From Antedon mediterranea (lineage: Eukaryota; Echinodermata; Crinoidea; Comatulida; Antedonidae): DNA of 64,000 nucleotides. The number at the start of each line of letters is the position of its first letter. The stretch's first letter is position 1. Location: assembly GCF_964355755.1 (NCBI RefSeq), contig NC_092671.1:873001-937000 (forward strand), given 5' to 3'. A model generated the notes under the pieces. It saw nothing but the letters and a program-made list of their open reading frames with translations. It was not told the origin of the DNA and made no database searches. A program made the position numbers and the translations under genes. Below are positions 1-11,562 of the stretch, in pieces.

Positions 1-1420
1 ACACATTATGCATAGTTACAGCAAATTTTGACTTGCCATGGTCATGTCACGTAATCCCAAAGGAACCAGGATCTAATGAATACCAGCTTGCAATGCAGGT
101 ATACTGGAATTCCTGTCAAGAGATCCATCGCAGTTTGTAAACAACTGCACAAGATATTATTAACTTATTATATGAATATATTATATACTCTGGCTCCACC
201 TGTACAGCACTTCATCTCTAGGGCTCACAAAATAGGCATTCATAATGTCAGACGGCAATCATCATCCTTTTTGTCAACACAATCATTGAATGAGAACATA
301 CAACTTGAGCCAACTGAGTGGGCCTTTTCAGGGAAATTTAAGTGTATTGTTGAGTGGGATGTAATAGGTTTATTATTATTGATAAATTGAATTAAATTGA
401 ATGTTACAGTAATTTGTGAAATTTAATACATGGTGAAAACTTGGAAAGTTGTATTATTTAGCAACCATAATATGCATGATATATAACACAAATTATCTCT
501 TTGCATTAAAAGAAAAGATAAAATGCTCCTGAAAAGTTTGAATAGCAAAACACAAGTTTGAATAGCACAAGAAAGGTTTGAATAGCACAGTGTTAGCTAG
601 CTAGTGATCGTACGTTACCGATGTTTACCAGCTAGGCCTACAAAACTAAGCCTAGCTAGGCTAAGGCCTAAAGACCGTCCACGAGAGGTCATTTGCTGCG
701 AGCTACTTAGGTAGTGTATTGTTTCTCACTTTTTATCATAATTTACCATAAAACGTACATTTAAGACAAGGAATGACCTGGTTTAATGTTTTTAAAGTAA
801 TATATATGTATTATTTTTACAAAACGTCAAAATTGTAGGGAAAATATAGTCTATTAGCCTATAATATTACCCTAGATAAACCTCTAGTCTAAAAGGAGGT
901 GAGGTTTAGCCATAATTAACTAAGTGTGTGCCAGCAGCGATTCCATTGCCACACACCACACTTTGCACATCCACCAGAAAATGAGTCCTTCCAACTTATG
1001 AAATACCTTGATAAATAACATGCCCTTATTTTCATATATATGTTAATATTGTGGTATGATAAACTTATACCATTAGGTCATACATAAATATGCAAAAGCA
1101 ATGTACTGTACTGTTTTATATATAATGTTATTCCTGCTTAATTAAGCTTTAGGGAATATAGTAATAAAATAAACATAATAAAACAAAATAATATTTTCCT
1201 CTCATAACAAAGCTTTCTCTTTAAAAAAAAATACTTTGCAAAGATACGATGTACAATAAAAAATGTATTTATCCCAAAAAATAATAATTTATGTGATAGA
1301 AATTTAAAATGTCTTTTGAATAAAAATTAGGTTTAAATACAAAACTGAAATTTGGTAAAAAAATGAATGGATAGATATGCAAATTCAATATCAAAATTAA
1401 AACATTTACATACTATGAGG
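1..1420. other. Gene-less AT-rich stretch
   Basis: No exon with a plausible splice context was found. A 104-codon open frame at 76-390 shows no domain or compositional sign of coding. Positions 535-590 hold three imperfect copies of a short unit built on GTTTGAATAGCAC, and 590-670 is rich in GCTAG/AGGCCT words. Confidence 0.5.
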
Positions 1421-1446
1421 GACCATTTCAAAATTATCTATACTGT

Positions 1447-2176
1447 ACTGCAGTTACTGCAGTAACTATATTTGTTTATCTTTTAAACCTGTTTATGGAA
1501 TTATTTAATACGCTTGTTATCAGTGTCTCTTAGACCCCATTTACACTTACGATTTAGGCCGGCTCTGGGTCGGCAATTGATAATGTGTAAATACTCCAAA
1601 AATTTAGGCCGGCCCTGGGCCGGACGCAGATCTGGGCAACCTCTCCAGGTAGGTTCAGGAGCGGCTTTTACGTTTTGGGCCGGCTTACGCAGTGAACCGT
1701 GAACAACGTTTGACCTTTTTTGTAAAAAGAACCTCCTCTTCATTATCCTCATCTGTGACTTCTTTCAATAAAGTATTCCTCCGCTTGTTTTGCATATACA
1801 TAAAATACAGCCATATTATAATAAAACAGTGGGGTTCATTTTGTTTTAACGGGACAAAAAACAACAATACAGTATAAATATAAAACGGTCGGTTCGCGCG
1901 GAAAGTTGAATTGACGATCGAGAGAGAAAAATGTAAACAAACTGTACTTTGTATCCCAGCATGCAATGGTACTTCCGATAAAATTATTTACGACCAGTAA
2001 TCTGCGTCGCTAGTGTAAACGCTCTGAGCTGGCCTAAAAGGTAAATATTTGCAACCGGCCCAGGACCCAAACGTAAGTGTAAATGGGGTCTTAGTGTAAA
2101 CTTCTACATTGAAATAATATTATATATAAAATATAATACAAATATTTAGTTACTGCAGTTACTGCAGTAGAATAAT
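1447..2176. mobile_element. Palindromic MITE, copy A, split by a second MITE
   Basis: Both ends carry the self-complementary word CTGCAGTTACTGCAGTAAC (about 1450-1470 and 2150-2172). A second copy of the family at 20854-21012 shares the ends, flanking words such as GAGGGACCATTTC/AGAGACCATGTC, and the internal word TTCTACATTGAAA. In copy A the interior is interrupted by the element at 1533-2090; without it the copy is about 170 bp. No protein is encoded. Confidence 0.65.
1533..2090. mobile_element. PIF/Harbinger-like MITE nested in copy A
   Basis: A 558-bp element has terminal inverted repeats GACCCCATTTACACTTACG (left) and the reverse complement of the same word (right). It is flanked by the 3-bp direct repeat TTA, the target duplication typical of PIF/Harbinger elements. 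The interior has GC-rich palindromic words (GGCCGGCCCTGGGCCGG). The minus-strand frame near 1685-1966 includes a charged stretch (EVTDEDNEEEVLFTKK) that could be a transposase N-terminal remnant, but this is speculative. Confidence 0.6.
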
Positions 2177-3600
2177 GATGACATCATCCATAAATATAAT
2201 CCAATGAAGGAGTCTTTCACTTGTGTGACCTTAATCATGGATCAACTGTGAATTGTCCCAATATGGTCATTAACACAACTCATTTTTATATAATATATTA
2301 TGTTCTTTGTTGAGAATACACATATGCTAAGGTCAAGTTTGAATACTATTACATAAGCAGCTGTCACTTAAGAATTCATTTTGAAGGCCTAGCTACGATA
2401 ATTATCATCTTCAACAATTTCCTCTTACACAAAACATTGTTAATCCGATTCTCTTAATATTAAAATTATCTCCTTTGATTTGAATAAAATTACTTTACTA
2501 CTTTGGTGAAACATCTATTCTTATTTTATATATTACAATATAAAATTTGGTATTATTATTATAATAAATTACAAACAAACATTTATTTTTTACAATTATT
2601 TTCTAATGACTAACCAGGAATACAGTTAAATTATATTAATATTTGTGTTTTAAAAGATATTATAATATACCTAAATACATCTTTTTTTTTAACTCCTCTG
2701 TAAAAATATTTTTTTTATTGGTCCCTGTATATAAGTAACTGTAAATTGTAGTAGTAATATTATAATAATAACTGTAGTATTATATAATTGATTGTAGCCT
2801 TCAGTTTGTTGTGAAGTATGTAAGTATATTCTTAAGTATATAAGTGTATTCTTTGTCCATCATTCCGTTACCTCATTTTTTAGAGCAGCTGCGATACCAT
2901 CTTACAATCACTTGCCTTTATCCTTGTATTCATTATTTAAAACATTCTACACAATTTTATTGTCAACGTACAATTTGATGAATGAAATTGTAATTGCTGT
3001 AATGTATAATATAATAACTGTCTGTAGTATACTGCAGTATACTGTATTAAATACATTCATTGTAAAGCCAAGGCAAACTAACAAAATATTTCCTATCTTT
3101 ATATTTTAACATTATTTAAATAAAAAATGTAAATGATTTTTATTTTGTCAAGATTTACCTTTGAACACACAAAAACATGAGAATGATGGTTAAATATCAT
3201 CATTTTTAGTATTTAAAAAAATAAATAACACTTATAAAATCAAATCAAAATCAGGGATGAATTAAACCACATTTTAAAGTTAGTTAACACAAGTTAAATT
3301 TTATTGATATTTTCCTATTCTTTTATAATAAAATATTAGTAGCCTTTTGATTATAATGTGGGTTGAAGTAAGAAGACTTTATTTAAACATAACATTTAAT
3401 GTTTTCCTTATGTTTTTGTGATCAGTTTTTCGAGGAAATTAATTCAACTGTTTGATTTCATACATTTTCCATTTTTACATTACATGAAATAAAACAATAT
3501 TAATATAGAAATGAATACTCTTCACCTCCACCCAAAGCGTTCCAACTCAAATGACTGTCAACACAATTATGGGAAGAGAGAGAGTAAATTGAAATATATG
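2177..3600. other. Gene-less AT-rich stretch
   Basis: Long A/T runs and short simple repeats; nothing with coding or structural signal was recognised. Confidence 0.5.
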
Positions 3601-3675
3601 AAAATAGGCCAAAACGTCTCAGTGGTCGGAAATGTTCTGGTGGCTTGAAAGGTTTCTTTTAATGTTATTGTGGTT

Positions 3676-4262
3676 CCAGGACGATTCGGCCCTGAGACGA
3701 TTCGGTCCGGGACTATTTGGCCCACTTTTGGGCCGCAACATCCCACTTTTTGGGCCGAAGTGTCTCACTTTAGACCAAATTCATATTAATTTTTTTTTGG
3801 TACCGTATTTATCAAGTTTTTAAAGGTGTTTAACTATCCGTATTATTGATATTGACAATGTTGATATAAAAAAACGTAATTTGATATTCAATTTATTACT
3901 TCGTAAACCTTGTTTATTCCGTGCATTTGCCAAGCGGCCAACAGAGGGCGTAACTTGTTTACATCGTTTGCATGACTAAAAAATTATCATTTTCGACAAT
4001 GTTTTCAAAATGTTTGCTTTATTGCATCTTTATCCCTAGTAGTACTACCCTATCGTCTCTCTGAAAATAAAGTTTGGGGAAAAAAGCTTATTCTATGCTT
4101 ATAAAATGCATATCAAAGCCGATAAACTTTAAGTGTGCCAAATCGTCTCAGGGCCGAAAAGTCCCGGGCCGAATCGTTCCAGGGCCAAATCGTCCCGAGC
4201 CAAATTGTCCTGCGCCGAATCGTCCCGGGCCGAATCGTCTCAGGCCAAATTGTCCCGTTACC
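3676..4262. repeat. Foldback element with GGGCCGAATCGTCCC-type subrepeats
   Basis: About 3676-3780 carries imperfect tandem copies of a roughly 15-bp unit read as ACGATTCGGCCC. About 4135-4262 carries eight or so copies of the reverse complement (GGGCCGAATCGTCCC and variants). The two arrays therefore form long inverted arms around a 350-bp AT-rich spacer, the architecture of foldback elements. Open frames here are repeat translations (PGPNRPEPN-type) and are not taken as genes. Confidence 0.6.
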
Positions 4263-5020
4263 TTTATTGTTGGTCAAATAAATATATGAAATTTCATTTC
4301 ATTACATTTCTCTTTATTTATGACTTCATATCCATAGAATTATAACATTACATATAATAAATAAACAAAAGTAAACAAGATATTAGTAGTTACCATCATG
4401 GGAGAAATTAAGAATGACATTTGTGTACAAAAACAATCAATTTACAATTAGTATTTTTAAAATTCAGAAAATAGACATCAAATGCAAAAATCATAGCGAT
4501 ATTATAATTAAATTTATTTTCAACTCAATTCTGGTTTAATATAAAATATTATCAGTATTATTATCTCTATGATAAAATAAATTATGAAATCCAACATTGT
4601 AACATGCCTTTTTTGCTTAATCTATTAAAAAAAATTTAAATATACATCAAAAGTATCTGCTGTGGTATCCTTGTAGGTAAGTTTCACAACCCACCGCTGG
4701 TGTCTTTTAGGAAGGGTAAATCCTAGGCCCAACATGTAGCAGCTAAGCACACACTTATCACAGTTAGCTCCACCACCGCTCAAGCACCAAAATGGTTCGA
4801 GTATTGTTTATTCGCACGCCTGTATGTAATCCGCATCCGTGGCCCATCAACTAAGCAATGGTGCTAACCATTAAAGCATGATACTTCACCAACAGCGATA
4901 TGCTAACCGCAACAATTCTGTTCCCTCCCTGACATCCCTAGAGCACATTAGCCAGGCATCCCTAGCACATTAGCCAGCACATAATTATATGAAAATCATA
5001 GAAATTCCTCGACTTCTTAC
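4263..5020. other. Gene-less stretch with a possible SINE-like block
   Basis: 4263-4660 is AT-rich with no signal. 4670-4960 is of balanced composition and holds GGTTCGAGTATT near 4795, similar to an RNA polymerase III B box. I could not find a matching A box at normal spacing, so SINE status is only a possibility. Confidence 0.3.
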
Positions 5021-5081
5021 CTGTTAAAGACAGTACCAACACGCTGCATAAATAAACTATTACATCGGTCAATATAGCCAT
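5021..5081 (-). CDS. Candidate first coding exon: signal peptide, orphan
   Basis: Reading the minus strand from an ATG at 5081 gives MAILTDVIVYLCSVLVLSLT, a hydrophobic leader. A good donor (AACAG then GTAAGA) follows at 5021/5020 and leaves phase 1. The layout (about 20 codons, phase-1 exit) matches exon 1 of the CUB-like gene at 12404-12470. No following exon was recognised in the 5 kb downstream to the window edge, so the gene either continues outside or this is a chance match. Confidence 0.25.
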
Positions 5082-5880
5082 TTTTTTTCGTAAATATGCA
5101 CCAAAATCATCTTGTGAGTACAGTATGCAACAATAAAAACGCTTTTCAAATTCTTGCGCAAAAACAGGCTTGCAGTAACGTTGAATCAAACACTATGTGT
5201 TGACCATGACCAGATTAAGGTCATCCTTTCGTTTTACGGAGCTACTTTTCTGTTGTTTGGCCAGCGGATTGGAAGAGAGACGATGACCCGATGTCGGTGT
5301 CGTCCCAGGGCACGGCTATATTCTACATACAATCATTACTCCCCCTGTTATTTTATAGATGTTTCTATAATATTGATAATATTCCAACCGGGTCCTTTAA
5401 TTAAATCCGTTTTAGTAGCTCTGAAGGAAAACCTCAATTGACGATAAATGGACGTTGTGTTGTTTTTTTTACATTTTACAATGTTGTGAATGTACTGTGC
5501 ATTCGACATTGTACGTGTGTTGTTGAACTTTTGTTACCTTTACAATCAAGATCGCTCATGCATTTCAGTTTCTATAATTTATAGTAATCGAAAGAGCGAA
5601 AACAAATAAGCGACGAATGCAGTTTTTTATTGCACTGTGCTTTGGGATAATATTTATATACATAACATAACTTAGTAGATCATGAATAACCAGAGAATGA
5701 TGTGACAAGGTAGTGGTGGTAACCACACTACCACATACATCACTATCATTTACGTCATGCAACGTCATTGTCTAATCCAATCATCACAATTAGATGTACA
5801 CTACAGTCAGACTGAAAAATATCAGAATTTTAAAAACAAATTCTACCATGGCGCTAAAAGGTAAAAAAATGTCATGGATC
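5082..5880. other. Gene-less stretch
   Basis: Open frames at 5154-5441 and 5565-5768 lack recognisable domains and splice context. Nothing else was identified. Confidence 0.4.
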
Positions 5881-6083
5881 TCAATTCTCAACCAGGTACC
5901 ATATCCCGGTACATACAACTATAGGTGGCGCTGTATAGATTATGAATGGACAATCAAATACCGACCAATCAATGGAGGTATGTTCAGAGCGTCATTCTGA
6001 CGACTGGAGCATTCTCTACTTCTCTACGGAGCGCCATTTATGCCTTTTTAAATATCAATAACAGAAATAGTACTACTACGGTA

Positions 6084-6265
6084 ACTGCTCAAGTGAACCC
6101 AAATTAGCACCAGGGTAGCACAGGGATATAAAATAGAAATAAGTCACTACTTTTAATATCGTTTCGTATGTTAAGTACAGTGTGTTCAAGTGGACACAAT
6201 TTGGCCTCAGTGGAGCACGGTGATATAAAATATAAATAAATTCACCTAATTTTAATATCTTTTTG
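6084..6265 (-). repeat. About 110-bp subrepeats, left side of the composite
   Basis: Two copies of a unit with words CTCAAGTGGACACAATTTGG, GTGGAGCACGGTGATATAAAA and TTTTAATATC. They are the reverse complement of the array at 11070-11470. Confidence 0.6.
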
Positions 6266-6404
6266 ATATGTTGATTACCAGGGAATTTAACAGTGTGGCG
6301 CGTTGACCGCGAATGACTAACATACCATCTTCCCAATAATACATATGAACAAACTCATTTGCATAACAACGCACGGCATACCAAACTGTTTAAAATAGAG
6401 CTGA

Positions 6405-6492
6405 AAGGGGGTGTCACGAAACCTAAGACCACGAAAGCTAAGACCCCCTAAGACCTAAGATCACGAAAGCTAAGACCCAAGACCTAAGATTA
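6405..6492 (+). repeat. CTAAGACC-rich repeat, copy 1
   Basis: A block of about 85 bp starting GGGTGTCACGAAACCTAAGA, internally made of CACGAAAGCTAAGACC words, is repeated almost unchanged and in the same direction at 7003-7090. Confidence 0.75.
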
Positions 6493-6789
6493 CAAATTCT
6501 AAGATATACTACAGCTTAAAAACAATACTTGTTTATCCATACATAATTTTAAACACGGTAGGTGTCATTTATTACCATAAATATAATTTAATACCACCGC
6601 AAAACATAGATAAACTCACATTATTTTCGCCCGTTGAGTAAATGTATATTTTTTCTTTACAACAAACAAACTTGACGGGGTGTTTGTTTGTATATATTTA
6701 CTCCATTGTGTTGGTTCAGAGGATGTTTTTCTTACGCACCTGCCTTTCTTGTATTTTGACTCCAAATTTGTTGACTAACTTTATCCTGA

Positions 6790-7475
6790 ACACCACACTT
6801 TAAAATTAGGACTTATAAGTACTTTCAGAAGGAGAAACACTATGGAGCGCCAAAAGAGCAACAATAATAGTACAAGTATAAAAACAGAAAGAAAACGAAA
6901 CAAAAAAACTTATCATGATTTTTAAATTAAAATTTATTTGCCAGTATTTATTTCTTCGTACTTGCATGATTATACTATTATCATTTGCGGGGACCTCTCA
7001 GCTGGGTGTCACGAAACCTAAGACCACGAAAGCTAAGACCCCCTAAGACCTAAGATCACGAAAGCTAAGACCCAAGACCTAAGATTACAAATATTTATCT
7101 TTCGCACCTGCCTTGTATTTTAACTCCCAACATTTATTCTGAATACCACACCTTAGAATTGGCACTTTCATGAAAAAGAATCACATAAAAAGTAACAAAT
7201 ACATTTTTAAATTGATGATTTTACAGACGTTTTTCTCGCACACAAAATGACTAGCCTACAGTACAGTAGGCCTACCGGTGTCTGATCATTTCGGCCGCCA
7301 GTCATTTCGGCCGCCGGTTATGGAACGCCTAAAATCATGAAACGCCAAAAAAAGACAAAATATGTATTGTTCATTTCGGCCGCCAGAATCGTCAATATTG
7401 TTAATAACGTATGGCACGCCTTAATTGTCAAAAAGGGTGTATACATGTGCCTATCGCCTGAATAGACGTGTGTAA
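6790..7475 (+). repeat. Left inner arm of inverted repeat
   Basis: 6790-6975 pairs with the reverse complement of 9835-10122 (for example GGACTTATAAGTACTTTCAG and ATGGAGCGCCAAAAGAGCAA). 7255-7475 pairs with 9510-9715 (for example GGCGATAGGCACATGTG on the right arm). The CTAAGACC block at 7003-7090 lies between and is missing from the right arm. Confidence 0.7.
7003..7090 (+). repeat. CTAAGACC-rich repeat, copy 2
   Basis: Direct, near-identical duplicate of 6405-6492, ending in the same CCTAAGATTACAAAT word. Confidence 0.75.
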
Positions 7476-8159
7476 ATGGTGTCAGATGAAATCGATCGCG
7501 TTTGAAATCGGTCGCGATAAAATAAACATCCGGTATTTGGTATGGAGCGCCGCTAGATACGCTTTTTATCCTATTAGTTACGTTTGATATCGGTCGCGTT
7601 TTATTTTGGTCGCGCTAATTTGTATATGGCGCATTAGATACATTTTTAATGAAAACGTTCATTATGTTTTTAGTTAATTTTGAATATTGGAATTTCTAAT
7701 AATAGGCCTACTGTTTGACATTTTTTTAAACATCGATCGTTATTTTTTAATTACAGTAAATATAAATATTTATCTCATTATTTATAAATAATTTGTGTTT
7801 CCATTTTATCTTACAGGTTTTAATGAATTGTAATGTGTTCTCTTAGCATGACGTTGTTTAAGGTTTTGAAAATAAATAATAATTTAATAGTTAAACAAGT
7901 AGACACGCCTATTGCGTATTTTTTAATCACAGTTAATTACGAAACTCGTTCTATACCTGCAAGTGGATACCAGCTCAATGAGGTTTATGCAATAAAGGAA
8001 TTTGATGCATGATGATGGTGATGTGCGAGTATACACACATAGCCTGTTTTATATTATATGTATTCATACTTTTGCTATAATATATATAGAAAGAATCCAC
8101 ATGTACTGGAAGTAATAAACTGAATATCTTCTTTTTTAAGACAAAATGTATAAATAATC

Positions 8160-8403
8160 ATGTTAGAAAAACAGTATCGCTTTTTGATGATGAACAACTC
8201 TAAAATGTATATAGGAAATGTTTTTTTTTTATTTTGTATCTATTATGTTGTGTTTATTGTTTTATGTTTTTTATGTAAAAGGGTCCTGCGAAAACAGAAG
8301 TGTAAACTTCTCTATGCAGGATCCTTGCCATCATTTATGCTATGAAACTGTATTTATAAACGATGAGTAAATAAATGTGAATTGAATTGAATTGAATTGA
8401 TGA
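8160..8403 (+). mobile_element. LINE 3'-end fragment
   Basis: The stretch ends in AATAAATGTGAATTGAATTG followed by further tandem GAATT repeats, the short-repeat tail typical of CR1/L2-type retrotransposon 3' ends. Just upstream, GGATCCTTGCC and the inverted GGGTCCTGCG can form a small hairpin. No coding part is left. Confidence 0.45.
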
Positions 8404-9509
8404 TGATTTTTGTATCCGATATCCGCCACTCTGACGTGAGCATGGTTTAGGATAATAATAAAATATATAGATAATATTCCGTTATAAATCAATCTACCAG
8501 CCCTACAGTAGGTCTATGATGTACAATGATAGATGTGAGAATAATGTATGGATAATAAAGGTGGACACGATTCTCAAAGAGGTACTATATATTTAAACAT
8601 TTAGATTTACGAACGTCGTATGAATGTTATGTGAGACTACTTACTTAATTATTTACATTAAATGATTATTGTAAATAAAGAAATAAAAGATATTTTTCAA
8701 ATTAAAATCTTAAATTATATACATCGTTTCACAAAAACACGTGCAGGAGGCCTATAGACGTTTTAAAAGTATGGTTATTAGTAATAGACGTCATCTTTAC
8801 CTGGCCATGGACTACGATCGTACGTGTTTTGTCCATGATTTGACACGCTAACAAGTGCGTGCTTTTTAAAAAGGGGAAACCCCGTCAGCAAAATAACGCA
8901 TTGTTAGAGGAAACAGCTGCACGATCATAGAAAGCGCATCTCCCCCAATACGGCTTATTCGGGGGTTTATTTCAGTAACTCGCCTTTTAACCATCCGCAT
9001 ATAATGATCATTTTTACTAACAACTATTTTAAACATAACATTAGAAATAAAAGTATACACGTGATTTGTCTCAACAATTATTATTATACACTTAATATTA
9101 TCCTACATAACGGATGTAAATAAAATTAAAAAATTAAAATTAGGTGATCGAATAGTAGGTTATGTTGTTAACGACATGATATAATCTGCCACACAGTATG
9201 CATAAGTATAAAAATGGATACGCTGGCTTTACGGGCTATACATTGTAACAATTATTGTTTTTAAATAAATTGTTCTCTTTTACGTAATTGTTTGCATAAT
9301 AAAAGACAGACGTATATTCCCTAAGCCTATATAATATATTAATTACAATACATATAAATAGAGGTAAATTATTATATGCCTGATATAATATTATACCTAA
9401 TTGGTTGGGGTTGGGCTCAGTCAAGAAGAAGCCGGCGAATGATAGTAAAATAGCGCAACTCTATACAAATCAAAAAGTATGATCGTTTTTGTTGATTGCT
9501 GCTTGCTGT

Positions 9510-10122
9510 TTGAATACGCACGTCTATTCAGGCGATAGGCACATGTGTATACACCATTTTTTATAATTGAGGCGTGCCATACATTAACAATATTGACGAT
9601 TGTGGCGGCCGAAATGAACAATAAATATTTTGTCCTTTTTGGCGTTTCATGATTTTAGGCGTTCCATAACCGGCGGCCGAAATGACTGGCGGCCGATATG
9701 CACTGTGACCGGCCTACCCCATGTTCAATGTTTTTGTTTCTATGGAACGTCAAAAGAGCAAAAATTATATAGAGGGCTGAAAACTCTGTGGAGTCCATCT
9801 ACAGTGTGGATGGAACAATGTAAAATTAAAATTGTAATGATAATAGTATAATCATGCAAATACGAGGAAATAAATACTGGCAAATAAATTTTAATTAAAA
9901 AATCATGATAAGTTTTTTTGTTTCGTTTTCTTTCTGTTTTTATACTTGTACTATTATTGTTGCTCTTTTGGCGCTCCATAGAAACAAAAACATTGAGCAT
10001 GGGGAGCTCGAGGAGTTACATTACAGATACAAAGAAACACATCTGTAAAACCATAAATTTAAAGGATTTATTTATTTGTTATTATGTGTTTCTCCTTCTG
10101 AAAGTACTTATAAGTCCTAATT
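9510..10122 (-). repeat. Right inner arm of inverted repeat
   Basis: Reverse-complement partner of 6790-7475, lacking the CTAAGACC block. The 7476-9509 interval between the arms is mostly unique AT-rich DNA with scattered ATCGGTCGCG and GGAGCGCC words near 7490-7630. Confidence 0.7.
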
Positions 10123-10146
10123 TTTTTTCTCCCTTACCCTGAACGT

Positions 10147-10740
10147 TTGAAACGCCTTAATCTGATGTCCATTAACAATCGTATTAGGTATTTATGTATT
10201 AATTTTGTTACCAAATGTATATACAAATTATATGATGTTAATGTTTTTAAATATTTATCTATTAATTGCAGACATGTTGATAACCTTAAGTTGCGCAATC
10301 ATTTTATAGCCCGGACTGATTTATTTCATAATTCTGTCTTTAATTTTTTTGTTAGACATTTTAGAGATCTGCCTACGGATATCTGCGACCAACTTTTAAT
10401 TAATATAAACTGTTTTAAGCATAGCCTTAAGAAATATTTTAATAATCTGTTTTAATCTGAACATATGTATATTTTAAAGATATTTTTAAATTCTATCTTT
10501 TTAAATTAACAATTTTTTTTATAAAAACCCATTGCTAAATTTTATAGTTTTATCTAAATTTTAATAGAACCCATGTATTATTCATTTTATGGAAGTATTT
10601 CTATGTGGAGAGCCTCTCGACGGTTATTTTTATTTATAACTTTTGGGTTATCCGGCCTCATTGACTTACTTTTGTATTGTTTTTTTTGTACTGTTCTGTA
10701 TATTGGCGAAATAAATGATATGATATATGATATGATATGA
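10147..10740 (+). pseudogene. 5'-truncated CR1-superfamily LINE: RT C-terminal fragment and 3' tail
   Basis: The frame 10147-10455 (102 codons) ends in a pattern typical of CR1/jockey-like polyproteins: basic NHFIARTDLFHNSVFNF, then RHFRDLPTDI, then SFKRHL-like CFKHSLKKYF. A 3' untranslated part follows and ends in tandem GATAT repeats near 10715-10740. The endonuclease and catalytic RT core are absent. It lies in the right side of the 5.6-kb composite, so it probably arrived after it. The clade beyond CR1-like is uncertain. Confidence 0.6.
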
Positions 10741-11069
10741 GGGTTGTTGAGGAAAATGTTTTATTTACATGATTTGAACAATCTTATGTAAAGTGTTGAC
10801 CGCGAATGACTAAACACACCATCTTCTCCATAATACACCTGCACAAACTCATTTGCATAACAACGCACGGCATACCAAACTGTTTAAAATAGAGCTGAAA
10901 GTTTCTCCTGAAATTACATCTATTATTTTTTTCAAACAACATGTACAAGAATCTTCAGTACCCCACCATGCTTGGGGCTGAGCAAATTTCGAGAAATAGA
11001 GCTGCATTTTGAATTCCAGAAGTATATTTTCTCAATATTTTTGTATGCGACTATTTCGATGTGCTCAAC

Positions 11070-11470
11070 TGGAGCCAAATTACTGTCCACTTGAGCACAG
11101 TCCATACGAAAAGATATTAAAATTCAGTAACTTATTTCTATCACTGTGCTCCACTGGTGCCAAATTGGGTCCACTTGAGCACAGCTTATTACATACGAAT
11201 GACATTTTAACATTTTAGTGATTTTATTTCTATTTTATATCCCTCTGTGCTCCGCTCGTGCCAAACTGGGTCCATTGAGCTCAGTGTATTAGATACAAAT
11301 AGTATATTAAAATGTAGTAACTTATTTCTATTTTATATCACTGTTTTCCCCTCCTGCCAAATTGGCACTTGAGCACAGTGTATTAAAATACGAAAATATA
11401 TTTAAATTAGTGACTTATTTCTATTTTATATCACTGTGCTCCACCGGTGCCAAATTTGATCCACATTTGA
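11070..11470 (+). repeat. Array of about 110-bp subrepeats, right side of the composite
   Basis: About four imperfect copies, each with TTATTTCTATTTTATATCAC, TGTGCTCC, TGCCAAATTGG and CACTTGAGCACAGT words. Copies differ by small deletions. The array is inverted relative to 6084-6265. Confidence 0.7.
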
Positions 11471-11562
11471 TACACATTTCTATTTCTGAAGAAAATAAAG
11501 GCATAAATGGCGCTCCGTAGAGAAGTAGAGAATGCTCCATCGTTAGAATGACGCTCTGAAGA

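Larger units (their letters stand above)
5985..11562. mobile_element. Composite inverted-repeat (foldback-like) region, 5.6 kb
   Basis: The ends are inverted copies: GAGCGTCATTCT through the block CTACGGAGCGCCATTTATGC (5988-6047) recurs reversed at 11496-11560. Inside are inverted pairs 6790-6975 with 9835-10122 and 7255-7475 with 9510-9715, plus a direct pair 6301-6406 with 10797-10902. Words ATGGAGCGCC/ATGGAACGCC and TTTCGGCCGCC recur throughout. No transposase was recognised. A LINE fragment (10147-10740) interrupts the right side. It may be one non-autonomous foldback family or several nested copies. Confidence 0.55.

Noticed and set aside
76-390. 104-codon plus-strand open frame
   Set aside because: No domain, no splice context, average composition; such frames are expected by chance.
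1501-1966. Minus-strand open frames inside the Harbinger-like MITE
   Set aside because: They start or end at the element's palindromic parts and have no transposase motifs; at most a remnant.
4074-4345. Proline/arginine-rich frames (PGPNRPEPN and similar)
   Set aside because: Translations of the foldback subrepeats in two frames.
4690-4960. tRNA gene or tRNA-derived SINE
   Set aside because: Only a B-box-like word was found; no cloverleaf or A box at proper spacing.
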